NCBI GenBank assembly: GCA_019426215.1
Contig: CM033406.1
Span: 4,913,001 to 4,977,000 of the forward strand
Direction: 5' to 3'
Source: Buddleja alternifolia
Taxonomy: Eukaryota; Streptophyta; Magnoliopsida; Lamiales; Scrophulariaceae
Length of the DNA: 64,000 nt
This document shows positions 37,090 through 48,102 of the stretch, piece after piece. The stretch's first letter is position 1; every line of letters starts with the position of its first letter. The position numbers and the translations under genes were made by a program. The notes under the pieces were generated by a model. The model had not been told where the DNA came from. It worked only from the letters and a program-made list of their open reading frames with translations, and searched no databases.

Positions 37090-38248
37090 AGCCAATTGCA
37101 TCATCAAGAGATACAGGCATCTCAAGGGAAACCTTGAGGAGCTTGACAAAAAGTTTGGACAGTTATTAACTAACGCTGAGGTAGCTGGCCATGTACAATG
37201 AGCTAATCTGGGCACAGTCTAGGACACAATTAATGGAACAATGTATGCCATGACCCAATTATGGACTACATTACAAGAGCCAATTCGAAAGACATCATCT
37301 TCTGTGATGACTCGCAAATTACGAGAGCAGGACTCTACACCTGCTTTTAGAGAACGGGGCTCTATACCCGGGGCGGTGGATTCAAATACCACTTGCACAA
37401 GTCCATTTTCAGATTCTGAAAAAATGGAAAAAGTTGAACAATCGAAAGTGCAAACTTCTATTGCTTCAAGTCAACCCGGCACCTCTGGGGTAAAAGAGGG
37501 AGAGATTAACCTTAGGCCACAGACTGACACCTCTAAGGTTAATACTGACAAGATTAATTTGCATTGGCAGGTTTATCAGCGCTCTTGGGAAAAATTAATC
37601 TCAAGAAAAGGAATAAATCCTAATAAGTCCTTGGTAGAAATATCAGGGAAATATCCTAGGATTTGGATGAAGGAAGGATCAAATCCCAACGAAGCACGAG
37701 AATGGTATGATTTTGAGGCAATAGCTTCAATACATACTATGTCACTGAGTTTTCCGGAGATATCCAAACTTCTGGATTGGATTTCTAATGTCGTGTATGA
37801 TTCATGGCAAAACAACCAATACCTCAAAAGGGGTGATATTCTGGAGTTGAAGTTTATTTCGGCAGCACCAGAAATAGCAGGAAAAGGGTCTGATCCAGTG
37901 TTTCATTTCATTAAGTTATAGAGACCAGATATGGCAGCCTACAATAGAGTTAAGGTTGCAACAGGAGAAGCCTCTGTGGTCAATTTCATCAATGAAGATG
38001 ATATTTCCACCAGAAAAGTATGGGAAATGTGGGTCTGTCTCACAGAGATAGACAAGGTCAAGTATCCATTCAAAATATTTTCAGACTCAGTAAATGGATC
38101 ATTCCTGTTAAACTCCATGATAGGGAAAAATACGGAATTCCCAGAAAATCTCTTTGAACAAAAAAGGATGCTAATCTGGGAAAATAAGTTACCAGCAATT
38201 GAAGCTACCAGAAAGAAAGCCTGCAACATGATACATGTTGATCAATGA
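37076..38248 (+). pseudogene. Pararetrovirus terminal ORF, unknown function
   Basis: ATG 37076 overlaps the polymerase end (stop 37087-37089) by 14 nt. The frame runs 391 codons to the stop at 38246-38248, with in-frame stops at 37199-37201, about 37220 and 37919-37921. The N-terminal third is Ser/Thr/Glu-rich and likely disordered. The rest is a compact-looking Trp- and Lys-rich region (e.g. N-L-H-W-Q-V-Y-Q near 37555, then E-W-Y-D-F). I recognise no domain. The position corresponds to the transactivator ORF of caulimoviruses and to ORF4 of tungroviruses, but I see no similarity to either. The frame is conserved enough to be a real former gene. Confidence 0.6.
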
Positions 38249-38556
38249 CACAATCGGGAGTGTTTAAATTGTGAGTTCCAAGAAAAACCCTTATTTGGTA
38301 CAAAAATACGGGTTACTAAGATGAAACCCAAATCCGATAAGGATAAGGGAAAAAGAAAATTTTACCCCCGGGATTTTCACAAACCGGGGTAAAATCATGT
38401 AAAAGAAAAAGGCTTGAATAGTCAAGCGCAATAATTGAAGAATCAATCATGTGATTGATTAAAAAAGGAAGCTGGAAAAGAAAACAGTTGTAAAAGGACA
38501 GGCGTGGCAGACAAAGTGGTAAACACAAGGACCTACACGCATTAGTAAAAGAAGTT

Positions 38557-38631
38557 TGACGCAGGCAATGACGTCAAAAAATTAAACAAGCTTTGGAATC
38601 CGCATTTGGAATCCGAAACTGAAGGCTATAA
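38557..38631 (+). promoter_or_regulatory. Pararetrovirus promoter: TGACG motifs and TATA box
   Basis: Two TGACG motifs (38557-38561, and TGACGTCA at 38569-38576) make an as-1-like element about 50 bp upstream of a TATAA box (38627-38631). This layout is typical of Caulimoviridae full-length-transcript promoters, which are active in plant cells. It looks intact; whether it is transcribed is unknown. Confidence 0.75.
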
Positions 38632-38850
38632 GAAGGAAGCTCAAAAGCAGATGGAGATCATCAGAAAACTTCTCCAACTCTTTCAAATACAAATATTCAT
38701 AGAAAATTTGTAATCTTTCTTCTTTGATAGTTTTTCTTAAACGAATGTATGGGGATTTGCCCAATAGTAGTCCTCTCATGAGAGGCTAAAGGTTTTCTCC
38801 TCCAATAGCGGAGTAGAATAATATTATGTAATTTTAATTTGTATTTCATC

Positions 38851-38856
38851 AATAAA
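38851..38856 (+). terminator. Pararetrovirus polyadenylation signal
   Basis: AATAAA about 220 nt after the TATA box, the spacing expected for the short terminal redundancy of caulimovirid transcripts. The following 200 nt are the presumed viral leader. Confidence 0.65.
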
Positions 38857-39351
38857 AGTAAAGGCTTTGTCCAAAATTCCAATTATATTTATATATTGAA
38901 AATACCTTCTACGCCCAAAGGTAGGAAACAAAATTAGGTTGTGCTGTGTATCGCTGAACGAGCCAAGGCTTGCGAACCATAGGCTACGGTCGTGTGGTTG
39001 GAAAAGTTCGTAAAATCGAGGACTTGGAATACCCGACGATAAGGCGATCAAACAAGGTATAGATTTATGTAATATTAATTTTATTTCGGATGCATGTTGG
39101 GTCTAATCAATCGAAAAAATCTTTTGCAAATCTTCATGGAATAAAGATTAAGGCATTAATTGTTTAAAAGACTGAATTGAGAAAGATTAAAAAGTTTGGG
39201 CCAATTTGAAATAAAGCAAAAGAAATGAAGGACCACAGTGACACATATTTTCTAGAAGAGGGACTAATGTGCCATTTTTACTAGATGAATGACCAAAATA
39301 AGACAAATCATAAACAAGAGGGACTATAAAAGTTATTTTCCCAATTTAATA

Positions 39352-40412
39352 TTATGTAAAATTTCTCAATTATAAAGGCTACATCATTAAAAGCGAAAAA
39401 AGAGTACTTAGCATCTAATTGTCAACACGATCATTCAATTATTACAAATAAAATATACGCTCCAATGACTTTTGTTAGTAAAATAATTAATAAATATATC
39501 ATGCTAGCGACAATTATTATTGTTTCTTGTTTTACAATTGTGAAAGAAACAAGATACTTGAAACTTAAGCTAATAATAGTGGTAAAGTATCATATGCACA
39601 CAAAAAGTCAACTTAGATTTTGATATACTAAAAAGAAGGGAAGGGGGGGGGGGGGGGGGGGGGGGCACTTATGCCTACTTCGTTTATCTATATGTAAACC
39701 TACAGTTAACAAGGTAAACGACCTAACAAGCTTGTAACTTGGTATTTATGTCATTAGTCCCTATCGAGTCTCGGAATTGCACAACATTACAAAACCCGCG
39801 TCTTCCTTTTCACTTGAGCCGGGTTAACTCATGACCCGACTCTACTAGGTGCAATCCTGATCGTCCCTTAAGGAAACATGACATCATCCTAATGAACTTT
39901 CAGTTGGCGGAAAAGTACTTGTCCAACATGGATAAATACTATAAATACCTGCATTTATGAAAGAGAGAGGGGAGGAGAGCATTTAATATACTCGTAAGTT
40001 TGCTCGTAGCTTCATTATTGAGACTAAAACTTAACAGTACGATCTCATACATATAAATTTGGGATAAATTGTATAAGAATCGACTATCTAATAGGAAATT
40101 CAGATCATAAATTGGAACTACGTTAGATTTGATCCAGGTGTGGTACGTAGGCAGCTCGATATCTTGAGTGTAGTCTATATTCTTTATTTAGTTGTTTTTA
40201 GTTCATCTTTGCGAGATCTTGACTGAAACAGGAGGGGTAATTTCCGACCTAGATCAGATTTATATTTTATTAGTGAAATCGTTTACATGTATTAATCATA
40301 TTCATGAATACTAATTAATCATTTTATATTTAATAATTAACAATCGACGAACAACTACTTAAAAATAGATAAGGATCCACATGTTTGATAGAATAGAATC
40401 AAAACATAGATT
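39352..40412. other. Intergenic, no gene; 23-nt poly-G run
   Basis: AT-rich DNA without a recognisable gene. A run of 23 G lies at 39643-39665. Confidence 0.6.
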
Positions 40413-40954
40413 GGCTCTGTTTGTTTGTGTTTTTTGAGCTATATTTTCATTTTTGTTCTCATTTAAAAATGAAAATAGACAATTTACATTATTCTCAATT
40501 GAAAATATACTTATATCACATGCTCCAATAACTACTTTTTACTTTACTAATTCACAATCTCTTTTTCTTTTTCTCACATCTCCTTCTAAAAAATCATATT
40601 TTCGGTAACAGTTGTGGTACTATAGTGAAGTAAAATACATAGTATTAACCTTCACAGATTTGTGTACATTTTAAGACTCTTTTTGAGTATTTTTAGTGCT
40701 TTTTTGGGTCTATTTTATCATTTTTACTTATAAAGTATATTTAATTAATATAATATTATCTATACAATATATATAATTATTACTTTTAACTAACTCCATC
40801 ATTTCACACATCGTCAAATCATCAATTCCAACTATTTTCATAAACTCAACCAAACATACTGATATTTTTACACAAAAAATAAAAAAAATTATTTTTCTAT
40901 ACGTTTTAGAAAATAACGATTGAAAATAAAATGAAAACACATCCAAACAGAGCC
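40413..40954. mobile_element. MITE with GGCTCTGTTTG termini
   Basis: Left end GGCTCTGTTTG and right end CAAACAGAGCC are perfect inverted repeats; the similarity continues inward through a GTGTTTT/AAAACAC word. GATT flanks both sides (40409-40412 and 40955-40958). It is 542 bp with no coding capacity. Its termini resemble those of the MITE at 17918-20143. Confidence 0.75.
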
Positions 40955-43900
40955 GATTCATATTTTGGGATTTCTACTTCTCAGTTAGAACTAGATCACT
41001 TTAAGAAAAAAGTCAATTTCATGAATGTTTAAATGTCTATGCCCAAGTGAATTTGCTTAAATGATTTGTCACTAGGTTGACATTTCACTTTCTGATTTTG
41101 CGGTGACACATTAGGATTGACAATATATGCATTTGTAACAATTAAATCTCTCTGTCTTATTCTTAGCCAAAAGAAAAAAGGAAAAAAAAAATCTCTGTCT
41201 TATGTTTTTTCTCTTTGTTTTTTGGGAGGGGGGGGGGGGGGGGGGGTTTGAAAAACATATTATACCACTCAAACACTTGATTTGGTCCTGAAAAAATAAT
41301 TTAATTCACTTGATACTCGATTTGAGAACGATTGTTAGAATATTGTTTGAACCTCAATTTTTTAAATGAATAAACAAGCTTGAACATCTTTCTTTTTTTT
41401 TTGGTTCGATAGGTTTCTGAAACTTGAATCAACTAGTAAAATATGATAATGTTTGTTGAAAAAATATAGCAACTCAAACTCTTCTTGTATTCAGTTCACT
41501 TAAAACTTGTTTGAGTTCACCTCGATTAACAATCTTTTAGTCTTCCTTCCCTCATGCCCACCCCTTAATTAGTTGATTAAAGACGTTATTTTTTTGTTAT
41601 AAATGTATTTGTTTGAATACACAAACAAATGATACCATTTATTGAATCAATAAAAACTATTGATTAACCCAAAAGTAAATACCAAAAAAATTGTGACTTG
41701 ATCAAATAAGCACTCTGTTTTGTGTCAATTTTCGCAGTAAATACTAAATAATGCGTTGTCTTATATTATCTGCAGGATTGGCTAAATGTATATAACATAC
41801 AACCAATGTTTGTTATTACTAAAAACTCCAAACAGCAAATTTAACGGGAGAATCTCTGACTACAAATAAAATACTGCAAATTGATGACATGATTATTTTA
41901 TTTGAATGTATGAGCAGCCATCATCAGCACATTCGGTTTCTGTCCAAACACGGATGGGCCGCGGAGTTGAAAGCATCAATTAATTACTCAATCTCATCAT
42001 CATTTACTTCAATATTGAAAACACAATAGTGTTGACATTTGAATTTGTGTTCTACAAAACGACAAAACTCACCATTAATCTAACATAATAATTAAGACAT
42101 AAATACATAATAAGGAATAGATCAAAAAAAAAAAAAAGGAATACTATTGTTAAGGGATGAAGTTTTGAAATTAATTAAGACACGATGATTTTGAAATAAT
42201 TAGAAAGAATGGATTCCTAAATTTTACAATTTACTAAAATGACACAATGTAAAATCGTATTTGTGTTATGTATTCCATCTCTTTCCTAGAAAACAAACAT
42301 ATTCTTCACCACTAATCTTTCGTTATCACTAGATGAAATTTATTTCCGTCTTTTCTACAAAGTCACCCCATTAGATCGATTAAAAAATAGTAGTCATTTA
42401 TTGCATATTAGAAACAAATTCACAACACTAAAAAGTACATTAAGATAACTGGAAATTATATTAAATAAATTTTTACTTTTAACATATGGCTTCGGATCAA
42501 GTTGCAGTCATGTAACTTGATATTAAATGATATATTAAATAAGAGATGAACAAAATATTAGATGATATGTCAAAATGTGTAATTACTATATTTTAAATTT
42601 CTCCTGCAAAGGATGTTTAATAAATCGTATGATACTTCGTATTATAATAAAAAAATAATTAACTTATTATACTTCATATTATATTAAAAAAATAATTAAC
42701 CAATGATACATCATGTTATCATAAGTAATTATTTTTCCATACTTCTGATAATCTTTTAATTGAAAGAATAACATACATGAATATGTTTTAGAAAAGAGAA
42801 TGATAGTGGGTTAAAGAGCATAAGAATATTTTCTAATTAGTTTCTTTATGCATAATGAAAAAAAAAATAAAAAAATAGCTTTTTATAACATGCATCTTTG
42901 TCATGTGGTCATTATCTCATTTCTTGCATGACAAAATTGTTTTGATCAGGTTGTTTAATAAAAAAATAACTCAAATTAAGATTGAGAATTTTAGTTAAAA
43001 CCATTCAAATCACACCTATAATTGCAAAGTCGAAGACGATGTAGTTATCAAAAATAGCCCCGCTTGTTCAACGACTACGGAGTCATAATTTATATTAAAG
43101 ACTTTGTGATGTGGTTCAATTTTCACACCAAAAAATTGAATAAACAAAAAGACAATTTCTTCTTTTGAATTCTAAACTCGAACTACTTTTAGTTATTTGG
43201 AGATATTAAAAATGCAGAGATGAAGAACAATACATAGTTATTTTTATTAATTTTAGAGAGAAGAATACAATATATTTTCACTATTTTTTTGTAGAGTGAA
43301 TGATAATGATACAAAAATAAAAATTCTAGTTTATTATACTAGGGGTGGCTATCCCCTCTTTCCTTGATCAAGTGGTGTCTTTTGGTTGTTGAGTGGAATT
43401 GGGATCAATCCCTTGATTTCAGAGATGTAGGTTGACCACATATTAGATTTACTCCCATCTTCTCGTCGGCTCAACTATGAGGCCTCTCGTCTTGCTATCC
43501 TTGACCTTTTCCTCGAGTACTCCCTTTAGGTAGCTCATGAGCACACCCTCAAGCTTGGTAATCTACCTTGCGTCTCATATACGCCATAAGCATCCTTGTG
43601 GGCTCCCTTTCTCATCTTTCCTTATTCATTTTGTCATTAGTTTCGCCCAATTTCACCATAGATCCTCGAGGGCGAATTCTCCTAGGCTTATTTATAAAAA
43701 ATGATATCTACAATCATATCATAAGTCTCCTTACTCTTGAGAGTTTGAAAAAAGTTCAAAGTCTTGAGAGTATATTCCGTCTGTAAATTGTAAAAAATGA
43801 GGCCGACTCCTGAGCAATCAGCGAACTAACTCGCGAGTCGACTCGTTGGCACGCTTGAGTTGCATAGGGGCTTTTTTAGGATTTTCTTTTTTAATGGGAT

Positions 43901-44281
43901 TTGAAATACTCCCCCTCCCCTTTCTTTCTTAAACCTTTCTCACTTGCCTTTTTAATCTCCAACTCCTCCTCCTTCACATGCAACTTTTCAAAAATTGCAA
44001 GCTTCAAAATCTTCCATCTCCTTTTTTTTATTGCCATTATTTTCTCCATACTTCTTCGCAGCCAGCTTCCTTTCTCTAACTCAGGTAGCTTGAACATATG
44101 CATATATATATATATATATATATATATTATTTTATTATATTTATCCATTTTTTTTTGCACGTCACTTCTTTGTTTTCTTTTCTTTTTTTTTTTTGGTGAG
44201 AAATTCATCTACCACTCTCTTCTTTTCTTGATATGATTTCATGTTTTAGTATAGGATAAAATAATATTGTCTTCTAGTTGT
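40955..44281. other. Intergenic, no gene seen; 19-nt poly-G run
   Basis: 3.3 kb of AT-rich DNA. A run of 19 G lies at 41228-41246, and a TA run near 44100-44127. The interval 43330-43870 is less AT-rich, but its short ORFs have no recognisable domain. No RNA gene was recognised. Confidence 0.55.
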
Positions 44282-44391
44282 TGTTGGGTTTGCGCCCTCG
44301 ATGCCAACAAGGAGTAGGCCACTAGTTTATACTATACAACTAATTATTATATAAAGACTTAGTGTGTTGTTCATATAAGTCTTAATGGCAT

Positions 44392-45659
44392 TGATAAGGT
44401 TGTGAATTACGTGTTTTGTAATCCTTTATTCACATGTTTTTCATTGATTTAAGCATGATTTTATACCACATATGCGTGTAATCTGTCTATTTTGAGTATT
44501 CAGGTAGAAATAATAACAATTGAGGAAAAAGGACGAAGAAACGGTAAAAGAAGGAAATTTGGAGCAAAAAAGTAGAAAGATTCTGTGATCAACGCACAAA
44601 CGCCGGGATTCCAATGTTCGGACATGGGAGCAGCATTACGCATGGACTCCAAGAATACAACATTCGGACGTCGTCGTCAGGATGAGGAATTTGGAAATTT
44701 TCAAATTCTAAACCTAAAAGGATTCTCCAAATCTTATGCCTATAAAATTAGATGTTTCAGTAGGATTTGCGGACGCCAATTGAGAGAAAAAAAGAGATAA
44801 CAAAGCTTTTATTTAACAATGTTTTACATTAGTTTGAGTGTTAGATTAGTTGAGAGTTTGAGTCCAAGAATACATCTTTTGAAAGAGCAAGAAGACGAAG
44901 ATCCATACTACCATAGGAAGGTTTTTCTTTTTTGTTCATTACTTTTATGAATTCTTTAGTTAGTTTTTCCATTATAAGTAGCTAAATTTGTAGACTAAGG
45001 CCATGCTTAGGCCGAATTATGATTTTTGAGTTATAAATTTATTCTTCGTATGAATGATTTATATTGTTTTGTATTGTAATCTTGTTCTTAATGCTTCGTG
45101 TGTTTGGCCAACATATATATGATTTTATGCTTAAACTATCTGTTCGGAAGAAAGTGATTTAAGATGCAAAAAGGATTAATAACATCTTCTAAGTTAGTTG
45201 ATGCTAGGGATGGCTACATACTCCGGATGATGTTAGGCGGATTTATCCAGGGAAATTCTGTTCTTAATGCATGTAAGAGAGATTGCTACACCCAATCTAG
45301 TATAGGTTACCAACACAGAGGGATCGAACTGATAATAATAATCTTCAGAAATTTTTCACTTTAGCAATATTTATCTGAAATACTAGAATATCTTCATAAC
45401 AAGGATTGATTAATTTGTGTCGACGTCTGTGTCTTAGTTGGTTTTTATCTATTGTCTTTCGCACATCTTTAATTCTTGTCTTAGTTATAAGTTTACAGTT
45501 CCTTTACTTTAAGTTTACAAGTTGCTTGATTTAATTTACTATTTTTGCTAAAACACTAGTCTCTGTGGGTTCGACATATCGGACTTAAATGTCCACTTTA
45601 TTACTACACACGATCAGTCCTCTTACTGTTAAATACATGACTGGATTTTCGTGCATCAA
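44392..45659 (+). repeat. Gypsy 5' LTR
   Basis: About 1268 bp, from TGATAAGG to GTGCATCA, matched along its length by 52802-54064. The primer-binding site follows 5 nt later. Confidence 0.85.
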
Positions 45660-45783
45660 GTTTTTGGCGCCGTTGCTGGGGACTTGTTTGTTTTTAGTAT
45701 CGCTATTTTATTTCAAGTTTTCTTGTTTTTTGTATAAAGTCTTTTTTTAATTTTGTCTCTCGTTTGATATCTTTTTTAGGTTT

Positions 45784-46580
45784 ATGACCCGATCTCGTGA
45801 CGAAAATCTTGAGGAATTTGATCCAGAAATCGAATGAAAAATCTGAGCAAACCAAAGAAATAGAGCCATGTCAGCTAATTTCCCGTATATGAACCTTACA
45901 GAAAATCACGAGTGGCTCCAAAATATTTTACAAGTAATGCAACTGGCATCACCGGCTCCGTTACCATCAGTTCGGGGTAGTGAACCACCTAGGGTACACA
46001 CTTTACCTGGTCTTATTGTCATACCACCTTTTCAATCACCAAATTTTCACATCCCATCACATCTTTTTACCATGGCACAAAATGACCCTCTTTATGGAGA
46101 AGACAGTGAGTCATCCTATGATCACTTGGAAAATTTTGAAAACATTTTGTTAACTATGCAATTTAATCCCAAAGATCTAGATGCTATCCGACTTAGGTTG
46201 CTTCATTTTTCGCTAAAGATAAAACAACCTCTTGGTATAAGTCCTTACCCTCACAATCGATTACCACTTGGGGAGAGCTTGTAGAGGAGTTTTTAAACAA
46301 ATTTTTTCCACTCTCTAGAATAAACGAGCTTTGAAGTAATATAAAAGGGTTTAGGCAGAGGAACAATGAGTCGTTAGCAAATGGTTGGGATAGGTACAAG
46401 GGAATGATTAAGAAGTGTCTAGACCATAATTTTACTCAAGATGAACTGGTGCAACACTTTTATAATGGAGTAAGGTCTAGGATTAGGCACCGACTCAATG
46501 CTGGAGCTGGGGGTGATCTGTTGGGTCTAGATAATAAATCTGTCTTGGAGAAAATAGAACAGTTAGCTCGGGAAGATTAA
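45784..46580 (+). pseudogene. Gypsy gag
   Basis: The probable start is ATG 45784 (M-T-R-S-R), with two TGA codons before the next in-frame ATG at 45868. The product matches the retrotransposon gag domain: W-G-E-L-V-E-E-F-L-N-K-F-F-P near 46270 and an N-x-E-S-L-A-x-W-D-R-Y-K motif near 46370. A frameshift near 46205-46215 and a TGA near 46333 break it. No zinc knuckle is readable downstream. It would form the particle core in an active element. Confidence 0.75.
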
Positions 46581-47469
46581 TTATACACCAAGGAGGAAGA
46601 TGAGATCACACTCACTCCAAAGAAGGCTGCGGCAGTAAAGAGGCCGTGGAAGAAGAAGTTGGAACAGAGGTTATGTCAGATGTCAACTATGTGAATCAGC
46701 AAGACTTTAAGCTATTTTTGGGGCCGAGAATTTTTCCTGAAAGCCAACTGACCGACCACAGAGAAATTCTGGAGCATACCAAGCGCCCTGACCACCGTTT
46801 CAGCCAAACAATGCCCAAATGCAAGTGCACTTTCAGCAGCAAGGTCAAGAAAGATCCATGAACATTGATGAAAGGCTCGATGCACTAGTCCTTTAAAGAA
46901 CTCCAGTTGATGCTTAAGGACATTGTCATGGGAATGAAGGAGATGCAACATCACATAGCGCAACTTTCGAATAGCATATTTTGCTAAGTGATACGGAGAA
47001 AAACCCGAAGGAGCAATGCTTTGTAGTTACATTGAGGAAAGGAAAAGAAGTGAAAAACGGACCTAGGACGCCCGAACGTGCTCCATCTGATGTTGGAACG
47101 TCTGACAATATCCCAAAAATAGGGTAAGCTACGCTTCAGACGCCCTATTATGGGGGTGGGGGGTGGGGGACTAACGTTCGAACGTTGCATTATCAATGTA
47201 CGAATGTGAAATCTTTAGACGTTGGAACGTCCAAAGAAGCTAACCCCAATTGTAAGTTTACTATTCCTAATTTCCCTCCCCCTGTTGTAATTCGTTTTTC
47301 CTTCCTTCTAGCTCAGAAAATTAAAAAGAATGAACATGATAAGAGTTTTCTTCGTATTCTTGAAAGTCTAAAAGAAGTGCACTTTAACATTCTTGTTGTA
47401 GATGCTATTTTGCAGATGCCGAACTTCACGAAACTGTTCAAGAAAATTTAATCAAACAAGCAGAACTGG

Positions 47470-48099
47470 GAAAAAGTGGGTACTCTATGCTTGACAGAAG
47501 CATGCTCAGCTGTTGTGTTAAATAATTTACCAAAAAAGTGCAACGACCCCGAAAGCTTATCCATTCCGTGCACTATAGGTCATATGAAGTTCAAGAGAGT
47601 TCTTTGTGATTTCGGCGCCGGGATCAATTTAATGCCTTGCACACTTTTCCAGAAATTAGGCCTCGGGGATACAAGGCCAATAACAATGCATTTGCAGCTC
47701 GCGGACAAGTCTGTCAAGAAACCCATTGAAGTGATCAAAGATATGATAGTTAAGGTGGACAAATTCTATTTTGCAGTCGACTTTGTAGTCCTTGAGATGG
47801 AGGAAGACTCCAATGTCCCACTGATCCTAGGAAGTCCATTGCTAGCCATAGGTAAAGCCACGCTACACCTGGCAAATGGTAAGCTTACATTGAACATAGG
47901 GGATAAGAAAGTAACATTCAATGCCTATAGGAGGTTTAAGCATGAGCTTCTTGATAATACTTGTTCTACATTGGATGCTTTTAATCCTTTTGATGTTAAA
48001 GAGTCTCAGGAACATATGTCTGACGATCCAAGGAAGGGGAAAAGTAAGGAAGAGACGAGTGGTAGCAAAGTGGAAACCTCGATGATTTGGACCAAGTGA
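47470..48099 (+). pseudogene. Gypsy retropepsin-like protease region
   Basis: The open frame carries an Athila-style aspartic protease: C-D-F-G-A-G-I-N-L-M-P near 47605-47637, where the family usually shows D-L/F-G-A-S, and a flap/Leu-Gly-R/S-P-L motif (L-I-L-G-S-P-L-L) near 47820. The Ser after D-x-G-A is Gly here. The frame ends at TGA 48097-48099. No reverse transcriptase follows, so the element depends on another for replication. A preceding segment (47185-47451) resembles the linker with M-P-N-F-x-K seen before Athila proteases. Confidence 0.75.
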
Positions 48100-48102
48100 C
48101 AA

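Larger units (their letters stand above)
22229..39061 (+). mobile_element. Endogenous pararetrovirus (Caulimoviridae), near full length, defective
   Basis: The copy runs from a primer-binding site (22233) through ORF1, ORF2, capsid, movement protein, protease-RT-RNase H and a terminal ORF to a promoter (38557-38631) and poly(A) signal (38851). Subtracting the CACTA insertion it is about 7.5 kb, the usual genome size of the family. There is no integrase, as in all plant pararetroviruses. Left and right limits are approximate and set by the MULE arms. All the larger genes carry stops or frameshifts, so the copy cannot make a complete virus. Gene order (capsid before movement protein) recalls cavemoviruses and solendoviruses, but here they look like separate ORFs and two small ORFs precede them. 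Confidence 0.85.
21985..39342. mobile_element. Mutator-like element enclosing a pararetrovirus and a CACTA element
   Basis: The left end reads GAGATAATAACCTTTATGGT and the reverse complement of the right end GGGAAAATAACTTTTATAGT, about 80% identical. A perfect 9-bp duplication AATTTAATA flanks it (21976-21984 and 39343-39351), as expected for Mutator-like elements. The arms (about 21985-22228 and 39062-39342) contain phrases of the GTCCCTC type. No MULE transposase is present, so the element is non-autonomous. With its inserts it measures 17,358 bp; the arms alone are about 520 bp. The virus was either inserted into a small MULE-MITE or carried as cargo; the sequence does not decide. Confidence 0.7.

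Noticed and set aside
43891..44236. Lys-rich and Phe-rich ORFs on opposite strands
   Set aside because: They are low-complexity mirror ORFs over a TA/poly-T region; no domain or gene context.
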